The notes below the pieces were generated by a model that made no database searches, was not told the origin of the DNA, and saw nothing but the letters and a program-made list of their open reading frames with translations. Shown here in pieces: positions 17,068 to 27,227 of a stretch of DNA of 64,000 nt. A program made the position numbers and the translations under genes. Source of the stretch: Sphingomonas mali NBRC 15500 (GTDB lineage Bacteria > Pseudomonadota > Alphaproteobacteria > Sphingomonadales > Sphingomonadaceae); NCBI RefSeq assembly GCF_001598415.1, contig NZ_BCYX01000025.1:1-64000 (forward strand), given 5' to 3'. Each line of letters begins with the position of its first letter. Within the stretch, counting starts at the first letter, position 1.

Positions 17068-18468
17068 ATGACCGACTTCGCCGCCCTTCTCCAGCCTGAT
17101 CGCGGGCAATCCGCGCGCGCGATCGAGGTCGTCCATCCCGACGGGTTCGCCGACTGGTTGGCCACGCAACCGCCGCGTGTGCGGGCGATGGTCGCCGCCG
17201 CCCGTGTGACCGGCAAGGCCGGCAACAAGGCGATCCTTCCTGGTGATGGCGCCGAAGACTGGTCGGTGCTGCACGTCTGCGACGAAGCCGCCAGTTCGCC
17301 ATGGCGCATCGCGTCGCAACCCGATTTCCTGCCCGAGGGCATGTACAGGTTGAAGAGCGGGGATCTCGGCACGGCAGGCCTGGGCTGGCTGCTCGCGCAG
17401 CATCGCTTCGAACGCTACACCAAGCCGGACAAGAATGGCGGCCCGCGCGTGCTGCTGACCAACGATCCGGCCGGGATCGACGAGACCGTCAGGCTGGCGC
17501 AAGCGACCGCGTTGGTCCGCGACATGGTCAATCTCGGCTCGTCCGACATGGGCCCGGCCGAACTCGAAGCCGAGGCGGAGAAGCTCGCCAAGACGTTCGA
17601 CGCGACGCTGACGGTCACGCGCGGCGATGCGCTGGCGACAGGCTATCCGATGATCGACGCGGTCGGCCGTGCCGCCGCGAAGCATCGCGCGCCGCGGCTG
17701 ATCGAGATCGAATGGGGCAATCCCAAACATCCGCGCGTCGCATTGCTCGGCAAGGGCGTCTGTTTCGATTCGGGAGGCCTGGACATCAAGCCGGCGAGCG
17801 GCATGCGGCTGATGAAAAAGGATATGGGCGGCGCCGCGCACGCGTTGGCCCTCGCCCATCTGATCATGGGGGCGCGCTTGCCGATCCGGCTGCATGTGCT
17901 GATCCCCGCGGTCGAGAATGCTATTTCGGCTGACGCCTTCCGCCCGGGTGATGTGCTCAAGACGCGCAAGGGACTGACGGTCGAGAACACCAATACCGAC
18001 GCCGAAGGGCGGCTGGTGCTGGGCGACGCGCTGACCAAAGCGGGCGAAGGTGCCGATGGGACCAAGGCCGAACTGGTGATCGATTACGCCACGCTGACCG
18101 GCGCGGCGCGGGTCGCGCTCGGCCCCGATCTGCCCGCGACCTTCGTCAGCGACGAAGCGCTCGCCGCCGATCTGATCGAGGCGGGCACGACGGTCCACGA
18201 CCCGTTGTGGCGGCTGCCGTTATGGGATGGCTATGACGATTATCTGAAGTCTGACATCGCCGATCTGATCAACGCGCCCGACAATGGCTATGCCGGCGCG
18301 GTCACCGCCGCCTTGTTCCTGCGCCGTTTTGCGCCCGAGGGCGTGCCCTGGGCGCATCTCGACACCTTCGCCTGGCGCCCCAATGCCAAGCCGGGACGAC
18401 CCAAGGGTGGCGATGCCCTGGGCTTGCGCGCCGCCTGGGCGATGCTGCGGAAACGCTACGGCGGCTGA
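17068..18468 (+). CDS. M17 leucyl aminopeptidase family protein
   Basis: This 466-residue cytosolic aminopeptidase carries the active-site motifs LGKGVCFDSGGLDIKP (metal ligands and catalytic Lys) and the family signature NTDAEGRLVL. It is shorter in the N-terminal domain than classical PepA, as in the broader M17 branch common in alphaproteobacteria. It releases N-terminal residues from peptides. It starts 46 nt after the serine hydrolase gene and may be co-transcribed. Confidence 0.92.
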   Translation: MTDFAALLQPDRGQSARAIEVVHPDGFADWLATQPPRVRAMVAAARVTGKAGNKAILPGDGAEDWSVLHVCDEAASSPWRIASQPDFLPEGMYRLKSGDLGTAGLGWLLAQHRFERYTKPDKNGGPRVLLTNDPAGIDETVRLAQATALVRDMVNLGSSDMGPAELEAEAEKLAKTFDATLTVTRGDALATGYPMIDAVGRAAAKHRAPRLIEIEWGNPKHPRVALLGKGVCFDSGGLDIKPASGMRLMKKDMGGAAHALALAHLIMGARLPIRLHVLIPAVENAISADAFRPGDVLKTRKGLTVENTNTDAEGRLVLGDALTKAGEGADGTKAELVIDYATLTGAARVALGPDLPATFVSDEALAADLIEAGTTVHDPLWRLPLWDGYDDYLKSDIADLINAPDNGYAGAVTAALFLRRFAPEGVPWAHLDTFAWRPNAKPGRPKGGDALGLRAAWAMLRKRYGG

Positions 18469-18518
18469 GCCTCCTCTTCTACGCCGGGAAGCGTATTTTG
18501 CGAAGCCCGTCGAGTTCT

Positions 18519-19154
18519 TCAGGCCGACCGACCGCCGCCGCGCACCATCCCCAGGATATCGTCGAGCGGGTTGCCGTCGTGATTGGCGTCGAGCATCGAT
18601 GCCAGCCCGCCGAGACTGCCGAAGATGCCACCTGCCGGCCCCGCTGCGGGTACCGCTGCCGGTGCGGCAGGAGCCGCACTCACGCCGCCGCCTGCGATCA
18701 TCGACGTCAGCACGCTCGCGGCGATTCCGCCCATCATGCCGCCGCCCATCTTCTTCGATACCTGTTGCGCGACCAGGCCTGCGACGATCGGCAGCATCGC
18801 CTTCATGATCGTGTCGCTGATCCCGGTCTGCGCCGAGGCGGCGGTGGCGACCGAGCGGCTGACATCCTTCGACCCGAAAATCTGACCAAGCACGGCGTTG
18901 CCGGCATCGGTGTCGGTCGCCGGCGATGTGGTCGTGCCGGCAATGTCGGCAACGGAACCGAGACCGCCGCCTTGCTCGACCTTCTTCAATCCCCCGAGGA
19001 CCGCCGGCAGCAACGCGCCGACCGCGGCATTGGCCTGATCGGGCGTCAGTCCGAACTGCTGCGCGAGCGCGCCGACATCGACTTGCGGCGTCGCGCCGGC
19101 ATCACCGCCAGTTGCGCCGGTCGCCTGCTGTAAAAGCTGTCCGAGAATATCCAT
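18519..19154 (-). CDS. DUF937 domain protein
   Basis: This 211-residue, Gly/Ala-rich protein fits the DUF937 family: an N-terminal helical repeat (MDILGQLLQQATGATGG, QFGLTPDQANAAVGALLPAVLGGL) and a Gly/Met-rich middle. The C-terminus has a short DANHDGNPLDDILG segment that resembles an EF-hand-like or dockerin-like calcium loop. Function is unknown. Confidence 0.8.
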   Translation of the reverse strand: MDILGQLLQQATGATGGDAGATPQVDVGALAQQFGLTPDQANAAVGALLPAVLGGLKKVEQGGGLGSVADIAGTTTSPATDTDAGNAVLGQIFGSKDVSRSVATAASAQTGISDTIMKAMLPIVAGLVAQQVSKKMGGGMMGGIAASVLTSMIAGGGVSAAPAAPAAVPAAGPAGGIFGSLGGLASMLDANHDGNPLDDILGMVRGGGRSA

Positions 19155-19217
19155 CGCCGCGACTCCTGAAGAGGAAGGCCAAGCTGCTAGTTCGATTCCG
19201 ACGCAAACCGACCGCGA

Positions 19218-19775
19218 TCAGGCGGCGGCCGAGCGTACCGCGTCGATCAACACGAAAGCAATGCGCGCGAGGTGGTCCGACCTGTTTTCCCACCCATGCG
19301 GCGTCCCGCGTTGAATCAGGATGTCGCCCGCGCGCAAGATCGTCTCGTCGTGGTCCATTACCGCGACGATCTCGCCTTCCAGCACGATCGCGTAATCCAC
19401 GGTATCGGTCGTGTGCATGCTCGCCGAGCGCTCGCTGCCTTCGTGGTGATCGGCATCGGGGTAGAGCGCGGCGAACACCGCCTTGACCATCGCCGCGCGT
19501 TCTTGCGGCGTCGCGTCGCCGATGGGCGGGAAGTCGATCACGCGCAGGACGGTGCCGCGGCTCGGCGGCAGTACGCCACGGTGCTCGGCGATGTCGTCCG
19601 GCGCCTCGATCGCGCCGGGCGCTGCATGCGTGCGCCACATATTCGTGCTGCGATAGGTCGAGCCCGGCAGAACGAACTCGGCCGGACTAACGCCATCCTC
19701 GGCAATGTATGACCGGCCCTCTGCGTCGATCGCGGTGACGACGCGGCGCGGGGCTGGCAGCGGCGTGTCGGTCAT
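19218..19775 (-). CDS. Cupin-domain protein
   Basis: This 185-residue protein has a single cupin barrel in its C-terminal half (YAIVLEGEIVAVMD, LIQRGTPHGWENRSD). The metal-binding His pattern is only partly kept. The start at 19775 was chosen because its ATG overlaps the tpiA stop in ATGA. It probably binds a small metabolite; the substrate is unknown. Confidence 0.8.
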   Translation of the reverse strand: MTDTPLPAPRRVVTAIDAEGRSYIAEDGVSPAEFVLPGSTYRSTNMWRTHAAPGAIEAPDDIAEHRGVLPPSRGTVLRVIDFPPIGDATPQERAAMVKAVFAALYPDADHHEGSERSASMHTTDTVDYAIVLEGEIVAVMDHDETILRAGDILIQRGTPHGWENRSDHLARIAFVLIDAVRSAAA

Positions 19776-20524
19776 GCGGCCAGCGCCTTGGCTGCCTGGA
19801 TGATCGGGACGAACTTGTCCGCCGTCAGGCTGGCGCCCCCGACCAGCGCGCCGTCGACATTCTCGACCGCCAGGATTTCGGCGGCGTTCGCTCCGGTCAC
19901 CGATCCGCCGTAAAGAATCCGCACGTCGATCGCGGTGTCGCCGATCATCTGATGCAGCTTGGCGCGCGCGATCGCGTGCATCGCCGCGATTTCCTCCATC
20001 GTCGGGGTGCGGCCCGTGCCGATCGCCCAACGCGGTTCATAGGCAAGCGTCAGCCAGTCAGCACGAGCATCGTCGGGCAAGGATTTCTCGATCTGCGCCT
20101 GGACCACGCGTTCGGCCCGACCCGCATCACGCTCGGCCTGCGTCTCCCCGACGCACAGGATCACGGTCAGTCCATGACGATGCGCCGCCGACGATTTCAT
20201 ATAGGCGTCGTGGCTGGTCTCGTGCTGGTCGCCGCGGCGCTCGGAGTGGCCGACAATGGTGAAGACGGCGCCGGCTTCCTTGACCATTGGCGCTGAGATG
20301 CAGCCGGTATGCGCGCCGCTGTCGGCCTCGTGCACATCCTCTGCCCCGATCGCGAGCGACGGTACGCGTGCATGCGCCGGCGCGATCAGCGTCGCCGGAA
20401 CGGCAACCGCCACGTCCACACCCGGCGCCGCAGCGGCGGCCGCCGCGATGCCGTCGAGCTCGGCGAGCGCCGCCAGGCTGCCGTTCATCTTCCAGTTGCC
20501 CGCGATCAGCTTGCGCCGTGTCAT
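19772..20524 (-). CDS. tpiA: Triosephosphate isomerase
   Basis: This 250-residue TIM barrel interconverts dihydroxyacetone phosphate and glyceraldehyde 3-phosphate. Visible catalytic elements are Asn/Lys in GNWKMNG, His in VGHSERR, Glu in AYEPRWAIGTG and the phosphate-binding YGGSVTGANAAEIL. The start has GGGAGG 5 nt upstream. It is followed by the coupled cupin gene and is divergent from ppiD. Confidence 0.96.
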   Translation of the reverse strand: MTRRKLIAGNWKMNGSLAALAELDGIAAAAAAAPGVDVAVAVPATLIAPAHARVPSLAIGAEDVHEADSGAHTGCISAPMVKEAGAVFTIVGHSERRGDQHETSHDAYMKSSAAHRHGLTVILCVGETQAERDAGRAERVVQAQIEKSLPDDARADWLTLAYEPRWAIGTGRTPTMEEIAAMHAIARAKLHQMIGDTAIDVRILYGGSVTGANAAEILAVENVDGALVGGASLTADKFVPIIQAAKALAA

Positions 20525-20694
20525 GTGTCCTCCCTTTTTTTCTCCGTCCCCGATAGCGGTCATGAGAGTGTGCGCAAGCGTCGTGCACCGGGTATCGCGC
20601 CACACGGGCTCCGCGCATGTGCTCGGGGCATTGCCGTAATCGAGCACGGACCCTAAAGCGTCGGCTCGTTTTTCAGGACCAACGATCGGGCCCC

Positions 20695-22671
20695 ATGCTC
20701 ACTTTCTTTCGCAAGATCATCTTTTCGCGCATCGGCGCGCTCGTCACGCTGATCGTCGTCGGCCTGATCGGCGTGGCGTTCGGGTTGGGCGACGTCACCG
20801 GCCTGAGGTCAAACTCGCTGGGCGGGCAGAGCGCCGCGACCGCCGCGACCGTGGGCAACGACACCGTCTCCGTCACCGATCTGCGCAATGCCACCGACGG
20901 CATGCTCAACATGTATCGCAATCAGGCACCGCAGCTCACCATGGCGGAATTCATCAGCCGCGGTGGGTTCGACGGCCCGCTCGAAAGCCGGCTGACCTCG
21001 ATGGCGATGGAACAATTCGGCCACAGCCAGGGCATCCGCGTCGGCAAATCGTTGATCGATAACCAGATCGCGAACATTCCCGGTGTCCGGGGGCTCGACG
21101 GCAAGTTCGACAAGGACAATTACAATCGCCTGCTGGCGATGCTGAAGTCCAACGACCAGCAATTTCACGATCAAATGGGCCGCGACCTGATGACCCAGTT
21201 GATGCTCGGCCCGATCGCGGGGAACGCGACCGACAAGCTCAAGGGCCCGGCAGGCGTCGCGACCTCCTACGCCTCGATGCTGCTCGAAAAGCGCAACGGC
21301 ACCGTGGCGTTCGTCGATACCAAGAAGATGCCCGCCGGCGCGCCGGTCACCGACGCCGAGGCGAACGCTTATTACACCCGCAACGTCGCGCGCTATACGA
21401 TCCCGGAACGCCGCTCGGCACGCTACGCACTGATCACGCTCGACGAGCTCAAGAAGCGCGCAACCCCGACCGACGATGAGATCGCCAAGGCCTATCAGGC
21501 GCAAAAGGCGAAGTTCGACGCGGGCGAGAATCGTTCGCTCAAGCAGGTCGTGCTGCAGGACCAGAAAGCCGCCACCGACCTCGCCGCGAAAGTCCGCGGC
21601 GGCACCGCCATCGAAGCCGCGGCCAAGGCGCTCGGGCTCGAGGCAGCGGCGATCAACGACGTCAACAAGACCGCTTATGCCGGCCAGGCAACGCCCGCAT
21701 TGGCCGATCAGGTGTTCGGCGCCGCGCAGGGTGCGGTGATCGGTCCGGTCAAGACGCCGCTCGGCTGGGTGGTCGCGCATCTCGACAAGATCACCAAGGT
21801 CGCGGGCAAGACGCTCGATCAAGCCAAGCCCGAGCTGACCAAGGAACTCACCGACCAGAAACTGGCAGTCATCGCGCAGACGCTGCGCGATCAGATCGAG
21901 GATGCGATCACCAATCGCCAGACGCTCGATCAGATCGCTGCCAAGCTCAACGTGACTGTCCAGACGACGACGCCGCTGACCGCCAACGGCACGGATCCGA
22001 CTGCGGCGACGCCGGTCAAGCCCGATCCCAACCAGACGGCGCTCTATCAGCTCGCCTTCCAGTCCGAAGCCGATGACGACCCCCAGCTGGTGCCTTACGG
22101 CCAGGACGGGAGTTTCGCGGTGGCCAAGCTCGACAAGGTGATCCCGGCAGCGGCACGGCCGTTCGCGACGATTGCCGACCAGGTGAAGAAGGACGTCGTC
22201 ATCGATCGCCAGGTCAAGGCGGCGCGTGACGTCGCCAACGCCATCACCGGCAAGGTCAACAAGGGCATTCCGCTCGCCCAGGCGATGGCCGAATCGGGTA
22301 TCAAGCTCGATGCGACCAAGCCGATGTCGGCCAACCGCGCCCAGCTGTTCGCGACCAAGCAGCCGCCCGCCCCGCTCGTCTTGCTGTTCAGCAAGCCCAA
22401 GGGCAGCGCGTCGCTGGTCGAGGCGCCGTATAAGGGCGGCTGGTTCGTCATCGTCGTCGACTCGATCGAGAAGGGCAATGCCGCCGGCAATGCGCAATTG
22501 GTCGACAAGATGCGCGGCGATCTGGGTGCGAGCATGGGCGACGAATATCGCCAGCAATTCGCCCGCGCGGTGCGCGACAAGGTCGGCGTGAAGAAAAACG
22601 ACGACGCGATCGCCGCGCTGCGCCGCGACCTGCTCGGTCAGGGCGGTGACGGCAGCGATCAGCCTCAGTAA
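20695..22671 (+). CDS. ppiD: Periplasmic peptidyl-prolyl isomerase PpiD-like (SurA_N plus parvulin)
   Basis: This 658-residue protein has an N-terminal transmembrane anchor (residues about 12-34), then a SurA-N-like chaperone region (about 35-190). A parvulin-type rotamase region lies around residues 270-390 (GVIGPVKTPLGWVVAHLDKI), followed by a long C-terminal part. It assists folding of outer-membrane and periplasmic proteins at the inner membrane. The ATG is 4 nt after a run of C; the ribosome-binding site is weak. trpE begins 4 nt after its stop. Confidence 0.9.
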   Translation: MLTFFRKIIFSRIGALVTLIVVGLIGVAFGLGDVTGLRSNSLGGQSAATAATVGNDTVSVTDLRNATDGMLNMYRNQAPQLTMAEFISRGGFDGPLESRLTSMAMEQFGHSQGIRVGKSLIDNQIANIPGVRGLDGKFDKDNYNRLLAMLKSNDQQFHDQMGRDLMTQLMLGPIAGNATDKLKGPAGVATSYASMLLEKRNGTVAFVDTKKMPAGAPVTDAEANAYYTRNVARYTIPERRSARYALITLDELKKRATPTDDEIAKAYQAQKAKFDAGENRSLKQVVLQDQKAATDLAAKVRGGTAIEAAAKALGLEAAAINDVNKTAYAGQATPALADQVFGAAQGAVIGPVKTPLGWVVAHLDKITKVAGKTLDQAKPELTKELTDQKLAVIAQTLRDQIEDAITNRQTLDQIAAKLNVTVQTTTPLTANGTDPTAATPVKPDPNQTALYQLAFQSEADDDPQLVPYGQDGSFAVAKLDKVIPAAARPFATIADQVKKDVVIDRQVKAARDVANAITGKVNKGIPLAQAMAESGIKLDATKPMSANRAQLFATKQPPAPLVLLFSKPKGSASLVEAPYKGGWFVIVVDSIEKGNAAGNAQLVDKMRGDLGASMGDEYRQQFARAVRDKVGVKKNDDAIAALRRDLLGQGGDGSDQPQ

Positions 22672-22675
22672 CGCG

Positions 22676-24184
22676 ATGATCGAAGGAGCCGACGCCGCGC
22701 TGACCGCGCTCGCGGCCGGACGTCCGGCACTCGTCTGGCGGCGCCAGGTCGCGGATACCGAGACGCCGGTCGCCGCGGCACTGAAGTTGATCGAGCCGGA
22801 GCGCGGCGATTTCCTGCTCGAATCGGTCGAAGGCGGCGCGGTGCGCGGGCGTCACAGCCTGTTGGGACTCGCGCCCGATCTCGTGTTCCGGGCGCAGGGC
22901 GCGGACGCCATGATCAACCGTCATTGGCTGACCGATCGCACCGCGTTCGAGCCGTGCACTGAGCCCACGCTAACGGCGTTCCGGTCGCTCGTCGCTTCGT
23001 GCCGGATGGACGACGTTCCGCCCGAATTGCCGCGCGCGCTCGCCTGTCTGGTCGGCTATTTCGGCTATGAGACGGTCGGGTTGGTCGAGGATCTACCGCG
23101 CCCCGCGGATCCCGGCCTAGGCCTGCCCGACATGATCTTCGTGCGGCCGACGACAGTGCTGATCTTCGACCGGCTGGCCGATCAATTGTTTCTGGTTGCC
23201 CCGCTCTGGCCCGATAGCGGGCTCGCCCCCGAGGCAGCCCTGGCGCTGGCCGAAGAACGCATCGACGGCGTCGCCGCCAGGCTGGCAAGCGCCCCGATCC
23301 CGGCGGCGCCGCGCGGCGACCCGAGTGACATCGCACTGGCTCCGGTGCTGCCGGATGGCGCGTATCGCGAGATGGTGTTGAAGGCGAAGGACTATATCGC
23401 AGCCGGCGATATCTTTCAGGTCGTCCTGGCGCAGCGTTTCACTGCGCCCTTCGCGCTGCCGCCGATCGAGCTCTATCGCGCACTGCGGCGCGTAAACCCC
23501 TCGCCGTTCCTCTATTTCCTCGATTTGCCCGACTTCGCACTATCGGGCTCCAGCCCCGAGATCCTCGTGCGCGTGCGCGATGGCGAAGTGACGATCCGCC
23601 CGATCGCGGGCACCCGCCCACGCGGCAAATCGGCGACCGAGGACGAAGAGAATCGGCGTTCGCTGCTCGCCGACCCCAAGGAACGCGCCGAGCATCTGAT
23701 GCTGCTCGATCTGGGCCGCAACGACGCCGGCCGCGTCGCCGCCCCCGGCTCGGTCAAAGTCACCGACAGCTATACGATCGAGATGTACAGCCATGTGATG
23801 CATATCGTCTCGAACGTGGTTGCCGAACTCGATGGCAGCAAGGACGCGATCGATGCGCTGTTCGCCGGGTTTCCCGCGGGGACGGTGTCAGGCGCGCCCA
23901 AGGTCCGCGCTTGCCAGGTCATCGCCGAACTGGAGCCCGAGGCGCGCGGCGCCTATGCCGGCGGGGTCGGCTATTTCTCGCCCGACGGATCGATGGATTC
24001 GTGCATCGTGTTGAGAACGGCGGTGGTCAAAGACGGCGTCATGCACGTCCAGGCCGGCGCCGGCATCGTTGCCGATAGCGATCCCGTCTACGAACAGCGC
24101 GAGTGCGAGGCGAAAGCGGGCGCACTGCTCGCCGCCGCCCGCGAAGCGATCGCCCGAGCGGGCGACGCTCGCTTTGGGCAATAG
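22676..24184 (+). CDS. trpE: Anthranilate synthase component I
   Basis: This 502-residue enzyme makes anthranilate from chorismate together with TrpG. The tryptophan feedback motif LLES is present (FLLESVEGG), as are chorismate-binding motifs PIAGTRPRGKS, DLGRNDAGRV, TVSGAPKVRA and YAGGVGYFSPDG. The start at 22676 leaves 4 nt after ppiD; a GTG at 22646 overlapping ppiD is an alternative. The downstream gene on the opposite strand separates it from trpG. Confidence 0.95.
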   Translation: MIEGADAALTALAAGRPALVWRRQVADTETPVAAALKLIEPERGDFLLESVEGGAVRGRHSLLGLAPDLVFRAQGADAMINRHWLTDRTAFEPCTEPTLTAFRSLVASCRMDDVPPELPRALACLVGYFGYETVGLVEDLPRPADPGLGLPDMIFVRPTTVLIFDRLADQLFLVAPLWPDSGLAPEAALALAEERIDGVAARLASAPIPAAPRGDPSDIALAPVLPDGAYREMVLKAKDYIAAGDIFQVVLAQRFTAPFALPPIELYRALRRVNPSPFLYFLDLPDFALSGSSPEILVRVRDGEVTIRPIAGTRPRGKSATEDEENRRSLLADPKERAEHLMLLDLGRNDAGRVAAPGSVKVTDSYTIEMYSHVMHIVSNVVAELDGSKDAIDALFAGFPAGTVSGAPKVRACQVIAELEPEARGAYAGGVGYFSPDGSMDSCIVLRTAVVKDGVMHVQAGAGIVADSDPVYEQRECEAKAGALLAAAREAIARAGDARFGQ

Positions 24185-24187
24185 GCT

Positions 24188-24610
24188 TTACTGGTCGTCC
24201 GACTGACCGTTGGCCTTGGCGCGGCGCTCAGCCGCCCAGGCCCGCGCCGCCGAGCGCGCGCAGCCGGTCTGGCCGCCCGATCCCACTGGTGAGCAAGTAT
24301 CGGGAAGCCCCGCAGCCTCTCGGCTGGTCTGTTCGTCGGCCGCGACGCGATTGACCCAGCTTTGCCGTGCGGGCGGGATCGGGCCGGCGCCGCGCAGTGC
24401 CTTCGGGATACGATAGGGATCGTCCACGGTCGTGCACACGACGATTTCGTCGCCAGTGGATGGCGGGCATTTCTGATCGGGCTCGACGATCACGGACCGG
24501 ATTCGCTTGACGGGCTGTCCGGTATCGGTCTGCTTATCGGTCTTATCCTGTGCCATCGCACCGACGGGGACGGTCAGTAGAGCCAAAGCGGCAAACGCAG
24601 TGCGAATCAT
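24188..24610 (-). CDS. Small exported protein between trpE and trpG
   Basis: This 140-residue protein has a signal peptide (cleavage AMA-QD, residue about 20) and a polar mature part with four cysteines (QKCPP, VVCTT, DTCSP, TGCAR) that could form disulfides. I do not recognise the family. It runs antisense, 3' end to 3' end with trpE (3-nt gap) and head to head with trpG. Confidence 0.7.
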   Translation of the reverse strand: MIRTAFAALALLTVPVGAMAQDKTDKQTDTGQPVKRIRSVIVEPDQKCPPSTGDEIVVCTTVDDPYRIPKALRGAGPIPPARQSWVNRVAADEQTSREAAGLPDTCSPVGSGGQTGCARSAARAWAAERRAKANGQSDDQ

Positions 24611-24754
24611 CGGTGCGACCTTTCCTTGGGCACTTGAACGGGCCCTAGATAGGATCGATCCCGTATCATTCCAGCGCTTGGCAGGCCGAAACGCGGCAAA
24701 ACGAGGGCGCAACGACGATTGTCGCGGTGCAGCGAACGCGCTAGCGGGGCCGCA

Positions 24755-25339
24755 ATGATTTTGGTCATCGACAATTACGACAGCTTTACCTGGAACCTGG
24801 TCCATTATCTGATGGAGCTCGGGCAGGACGTGCAGGTCGTGCGAAACGACGCGCTGACCGCGCGCGACGCCCTGGCGAGCAATGCCGAGGCGTTCCTGAT
24901 TTCGCCCGGCCCCTGCACGCCGAACGAAGCCGGGGTCAGCCTGGACCTGGTCGCCGCCGCCGCCGATGCCGGCCGGCCGCTGCTCGGCGTGTGCCTGGGT
25001 CATCAGTCGATCGGCCAGCATTTCGGCGGCCATGTCGTGCGCGGCGGGCTGATGCACGGCAAGACGTCAGCGATCACCCATGACGGCACCGGCTTGTTCA
25101 AGGGCGTCCCCTCGCCGTTTCAGGCGACGCGTTATCATTCGCTGGTGGTCGAGGATGTTCCTGCCGAGCTGATCGTCAATGCTCGCGCCGAGGACGGATT
25201 CGTCATGGGTTTCCGCCACGCGACCCTGCCCATCCACGGCGTGCAATTCCACCCCGAGAGCATCGCCACCGAACACGGGCATCAGTTGCTCGCGAACTTC
25301 CTCGAGCTCGCCGGGCTGAAGGCGAAGGCGCTGGCGTGA
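24755..25339 (+). CDS. trpG: Anthranilate synthase glutamine amidotransferase
   Basis: This 194-residue class I glutamine amidotransferase supplies ammonia to TrpE. The nucleophile is in [11 protein letters not shown], and the catalytic His-Glu in VQFHPESI. The start ATG at 24755 gives the family start [15 protein letters not shown]. The stop overlaps the trpD GTG start. Confidence 0.96.
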   Translation: MILVIDNYDSFTWNLVHYLMELGQDVQVVRNDALTARDALASNAEAFLISPGPCTPNEAGVSLDLVAAAADAGRPLLGVCLGHQSIGQHFGGHVVRGGLMHGKTSAITHDGTGLFKGVPSPFQATRYHSLVVEDVPAELIVNARAEDGFVMGFRHATLPIHGVQFHPESIATEHGHQLLANFLELAGLKAKALA

Positions 25340-26331
25340 CCAGCTTTGCGCCGCTGCCCGATCCCTCGACTCCCCTGTCGCGCGAATCGGCGCGGCAGGC
25401 GTTCGCCGACATCCTCGACGCCAAGACATCCGAGGAGGCGATCGCCGAATTCCTGATCGCGCTGACCAACCGCGGCGAGACCAGCATCGAGATCGCCGAA
25501 GCCGCGCGGGCGCTGCGCGAGAGGCTGATCCCGATTGACGCGCCGGCCAACGCGATCGACGTCTGCGGCACCGGCGGCGATGGCCACCACACGCTCAACG
25601 TCTCGACCGCGGTCAGCCTGGTGGTCGCGGCGAGCGGGGTGCCGGTCGCCAAGCACGGCAATCGTGCCGCGAGTTCGAAAGCCGGTGCCGCCGATACGCT
25701 GGAAGCGCTGGGGCTCGACATGGAACGCGCCGGCGCGCTCGCCCAGGCGACGCTCAACGATCTCGGCATCTGCTTCCTGTTCGCGGCCAACCATCATCCG
25801 GCGATGAAGCGGATCACCCCGATCCGCCGCAGGATCGGCCGCCGCACGATCTTCAACCTGATGGGTCCGCTCGCCAACCCCGCGCACGTCACGCGTCAGC
25901 TGATCGGCATCGCGCGGCCTGACTATACAGCGACCTATGCCGAGGCGCTCGAGCAACTCGGCACCGAAGCCGCATTGGTCGTCTCGGGCGAGGAAGGGCT
26001 GGATGAGGTGTCCGGCGCGGGTCCGACCGTCGCGGTCAGCGTCGGCCGGCTATCACTGCCCGATCATATCACCCCGGAGGACGCCGGCCTGCCGCGCCAT
26101 CCGATCGCCGCGATCCATGGCGGCGACCCCGCCTATAACGCCGCGGCCCTGCGCCGGCTGCTACAGGGCGAGCATGGCGCGTATCGCGACGCGGTGCTGA
26201 TCAACGCCGCCGCCGCCCTGGTCGTCGCGGGCGCCGCCGACACGCTCACCGAAGGCGCCGAGGAAGCTGCGGAAACGATCGACAAGGGTCTTGCCAACGC
26301 GCTGCTCGATTGCTGGATCGCCTATAAATGA
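25336..26331 (+). CDS. trpD: Anthranilate phosphoribosyltransferase
   Basis: This 331-residue enzyme transfers phosphoribose to anthranilate. The signature [14 protein letters not shown] and the substrate region [12 protein letters not shown] are intact. It starts with GTG, overlapping trpG by 4 nt (GTGA), and its end overlaps trpC (ATGA), so the three genes are one coupled unit. Confidence 0.96.
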   Translation: MTSFAPLPDPSTPLSRESARQAFADILDAKTSEEAIAEFLIALTNRGETSIEIAEAARALRERLIPIDAPANAIDVCGTGGDGHHTLNVSTAVSLVVAASGVPVAKHGNRAASSKAGAADTLEALGLDMERAGALAQATLNDLGICFLFAANHHPAMKRITPIRRRIGRRTIFNLMGPLANPAHVTRQLIGIARPDYTATYAEALEQLGTEAALVVSGEEGLDEVSGAGPTVAVSVGRLSLPDHITPEDAGLPRHPIAAIHGGDPAYNAAALRRLLQGEHGAYRDAVLINAAAALVVAGAADTLTEGAEEAAETIDKGLANALLDCWIAYK

Positions 26332-27116
26332 CCAATATCCTCGACCGTATCCTCGAAACCAAGCGCGCCGAAGTCGCCGCGAAGAAGGCGACGACGTCGC
26401 TCGCCAGTCTCGAAGCGATGATCACCCGCCGCGACACGCCGCGCGGGTTCAGAAAGGCGCTCGACAAAAAGGCCAAGAGCGGCCCGGCATTGATCGCCGA
26501 GGTCAAGAAAGCGAGCCCGTCCAAAGGCGTGATCCGCGAGGATTTCGACCCACCGGCGCATGCGCTCGCTTATCTCAAGGGAGGTGCCGCTTGCCTGTCC
26601 GTGCTGACCGACGAGCAATATTTCCAGGGCGACGATTCCTACCTGGCGCTGATCCATGACACCGTGCCGCTGCCGCTATTGCGCAAGGATTTCATGATCG
26701 ATCCGTGGCAAGCGCATGAGAGCCGCGCACTGGGCGCCGACGCCATCCTGATCATCGTCGCCGCGCTCGACGATGCGCGAATGGCCGAAATCGAGGCGGC
26801 GGCGATCGATTGCGGGCTCGACGTGCTGGTCGAGGTGCATGACGAGAAAGAGCTCGATCGCGCGCTCAAGCTCAAGTCGCGGCTGATCGGGGTCAACAAT
26901 CGCGACCTGCGCGATTTCTCGGTGAGCTTCGATCGGACGTACGAGCTGGTCGGCAAGGCGCCGGCCGGGTGCACGTTCGTGGCCGAAAGCGGACTGAGCA
27001 GCCGCGCCGATCTCGACGCGATGCGCGCGCATGGTGTGAACTGCTTCCTGGTCGGCGAGAGCCTGATGCGCGCGGAGAATATCGCGGCGGCGACCCGGGA
27101 GTTGCTGGGCCAATAG
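26328..27116 (+). CDS. trpC: Indole-3-glycerol phosphate synthase
   Basis: This 262-residue TIM-barrel protein contains the family signatures [37 protein letters not shown] and AESGL. It closes the indole ring in tryptophan synthesis. It is monofunctional, with no TrpF fusion, and trpF is not in the window. Confidence 0.96.
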   Translation: MTNILDRILETKRAEVAAKKATTSLASLEAMITRRDTPRGFRKALDKKAKSGPALIAEVKKASPSKGVIREDFDPPAHALAYLKGGAACLSVLTDEQYFQGDDSYLALIHDTVPLPLLRKDFMIDPWQAHESRALGADAILIIVAALDDARMAEIEAAAIDCGLDVLVEVHDEKELDRALKLKSRLIGVNNRDLRDFSVSFDRTYELVGKAPAGCTFVAESGLSSRADLDAMRAHGVNCFLVGESLMRAENIAAATRELLGQ

Positions 27117-27141
27117 GGCCGATAGCATCGGGCCTAATAGC

Positions 27142-27213
27142 CCGTTCGTGCTGAGCTTGTCGAAGCACACCTATCCGCCCCACACTGCCCTTCGACAAGC
27201 TCAGGGCGAACGG
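27142..27213. repeat. Palindromic repeat, family B
   Basis: Inverted arms lie at 27142-27168 (CCGTTCGTGCTGAGCTTGTC...) and 27188-27213, in the 111-nt gap between trpC and moaC. Each arm is itself a mini-hairpin (GTGCT/AGCAC or GCCCT/AGGGC around the loop). Sister copies are at 48270-48335 and 60859-60925. Confidence 0.85.
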
Positions 27214-27227
27214 AGTAGTTTGGGCGG

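Noticed and set aside
15510..17372. 620-codon minus-strand frame opposite the serine hydrolase
   Set aside because: Antisense to a protein with intact catalytic motifs and a signal peptide; no independent support.
24719..24754. Upstream extension of trpG to TTG at 24719
   Set aside because: The extension has no homology and the ATG at 24755 gives the standard TrpG N-terminus.
27142..27213. Transposon ends
   Set aside because: Resembles inverted terminal repeats, but there is no transposase and the spacing is under 25 nt; it is better viewed as a REP-type palindrome.
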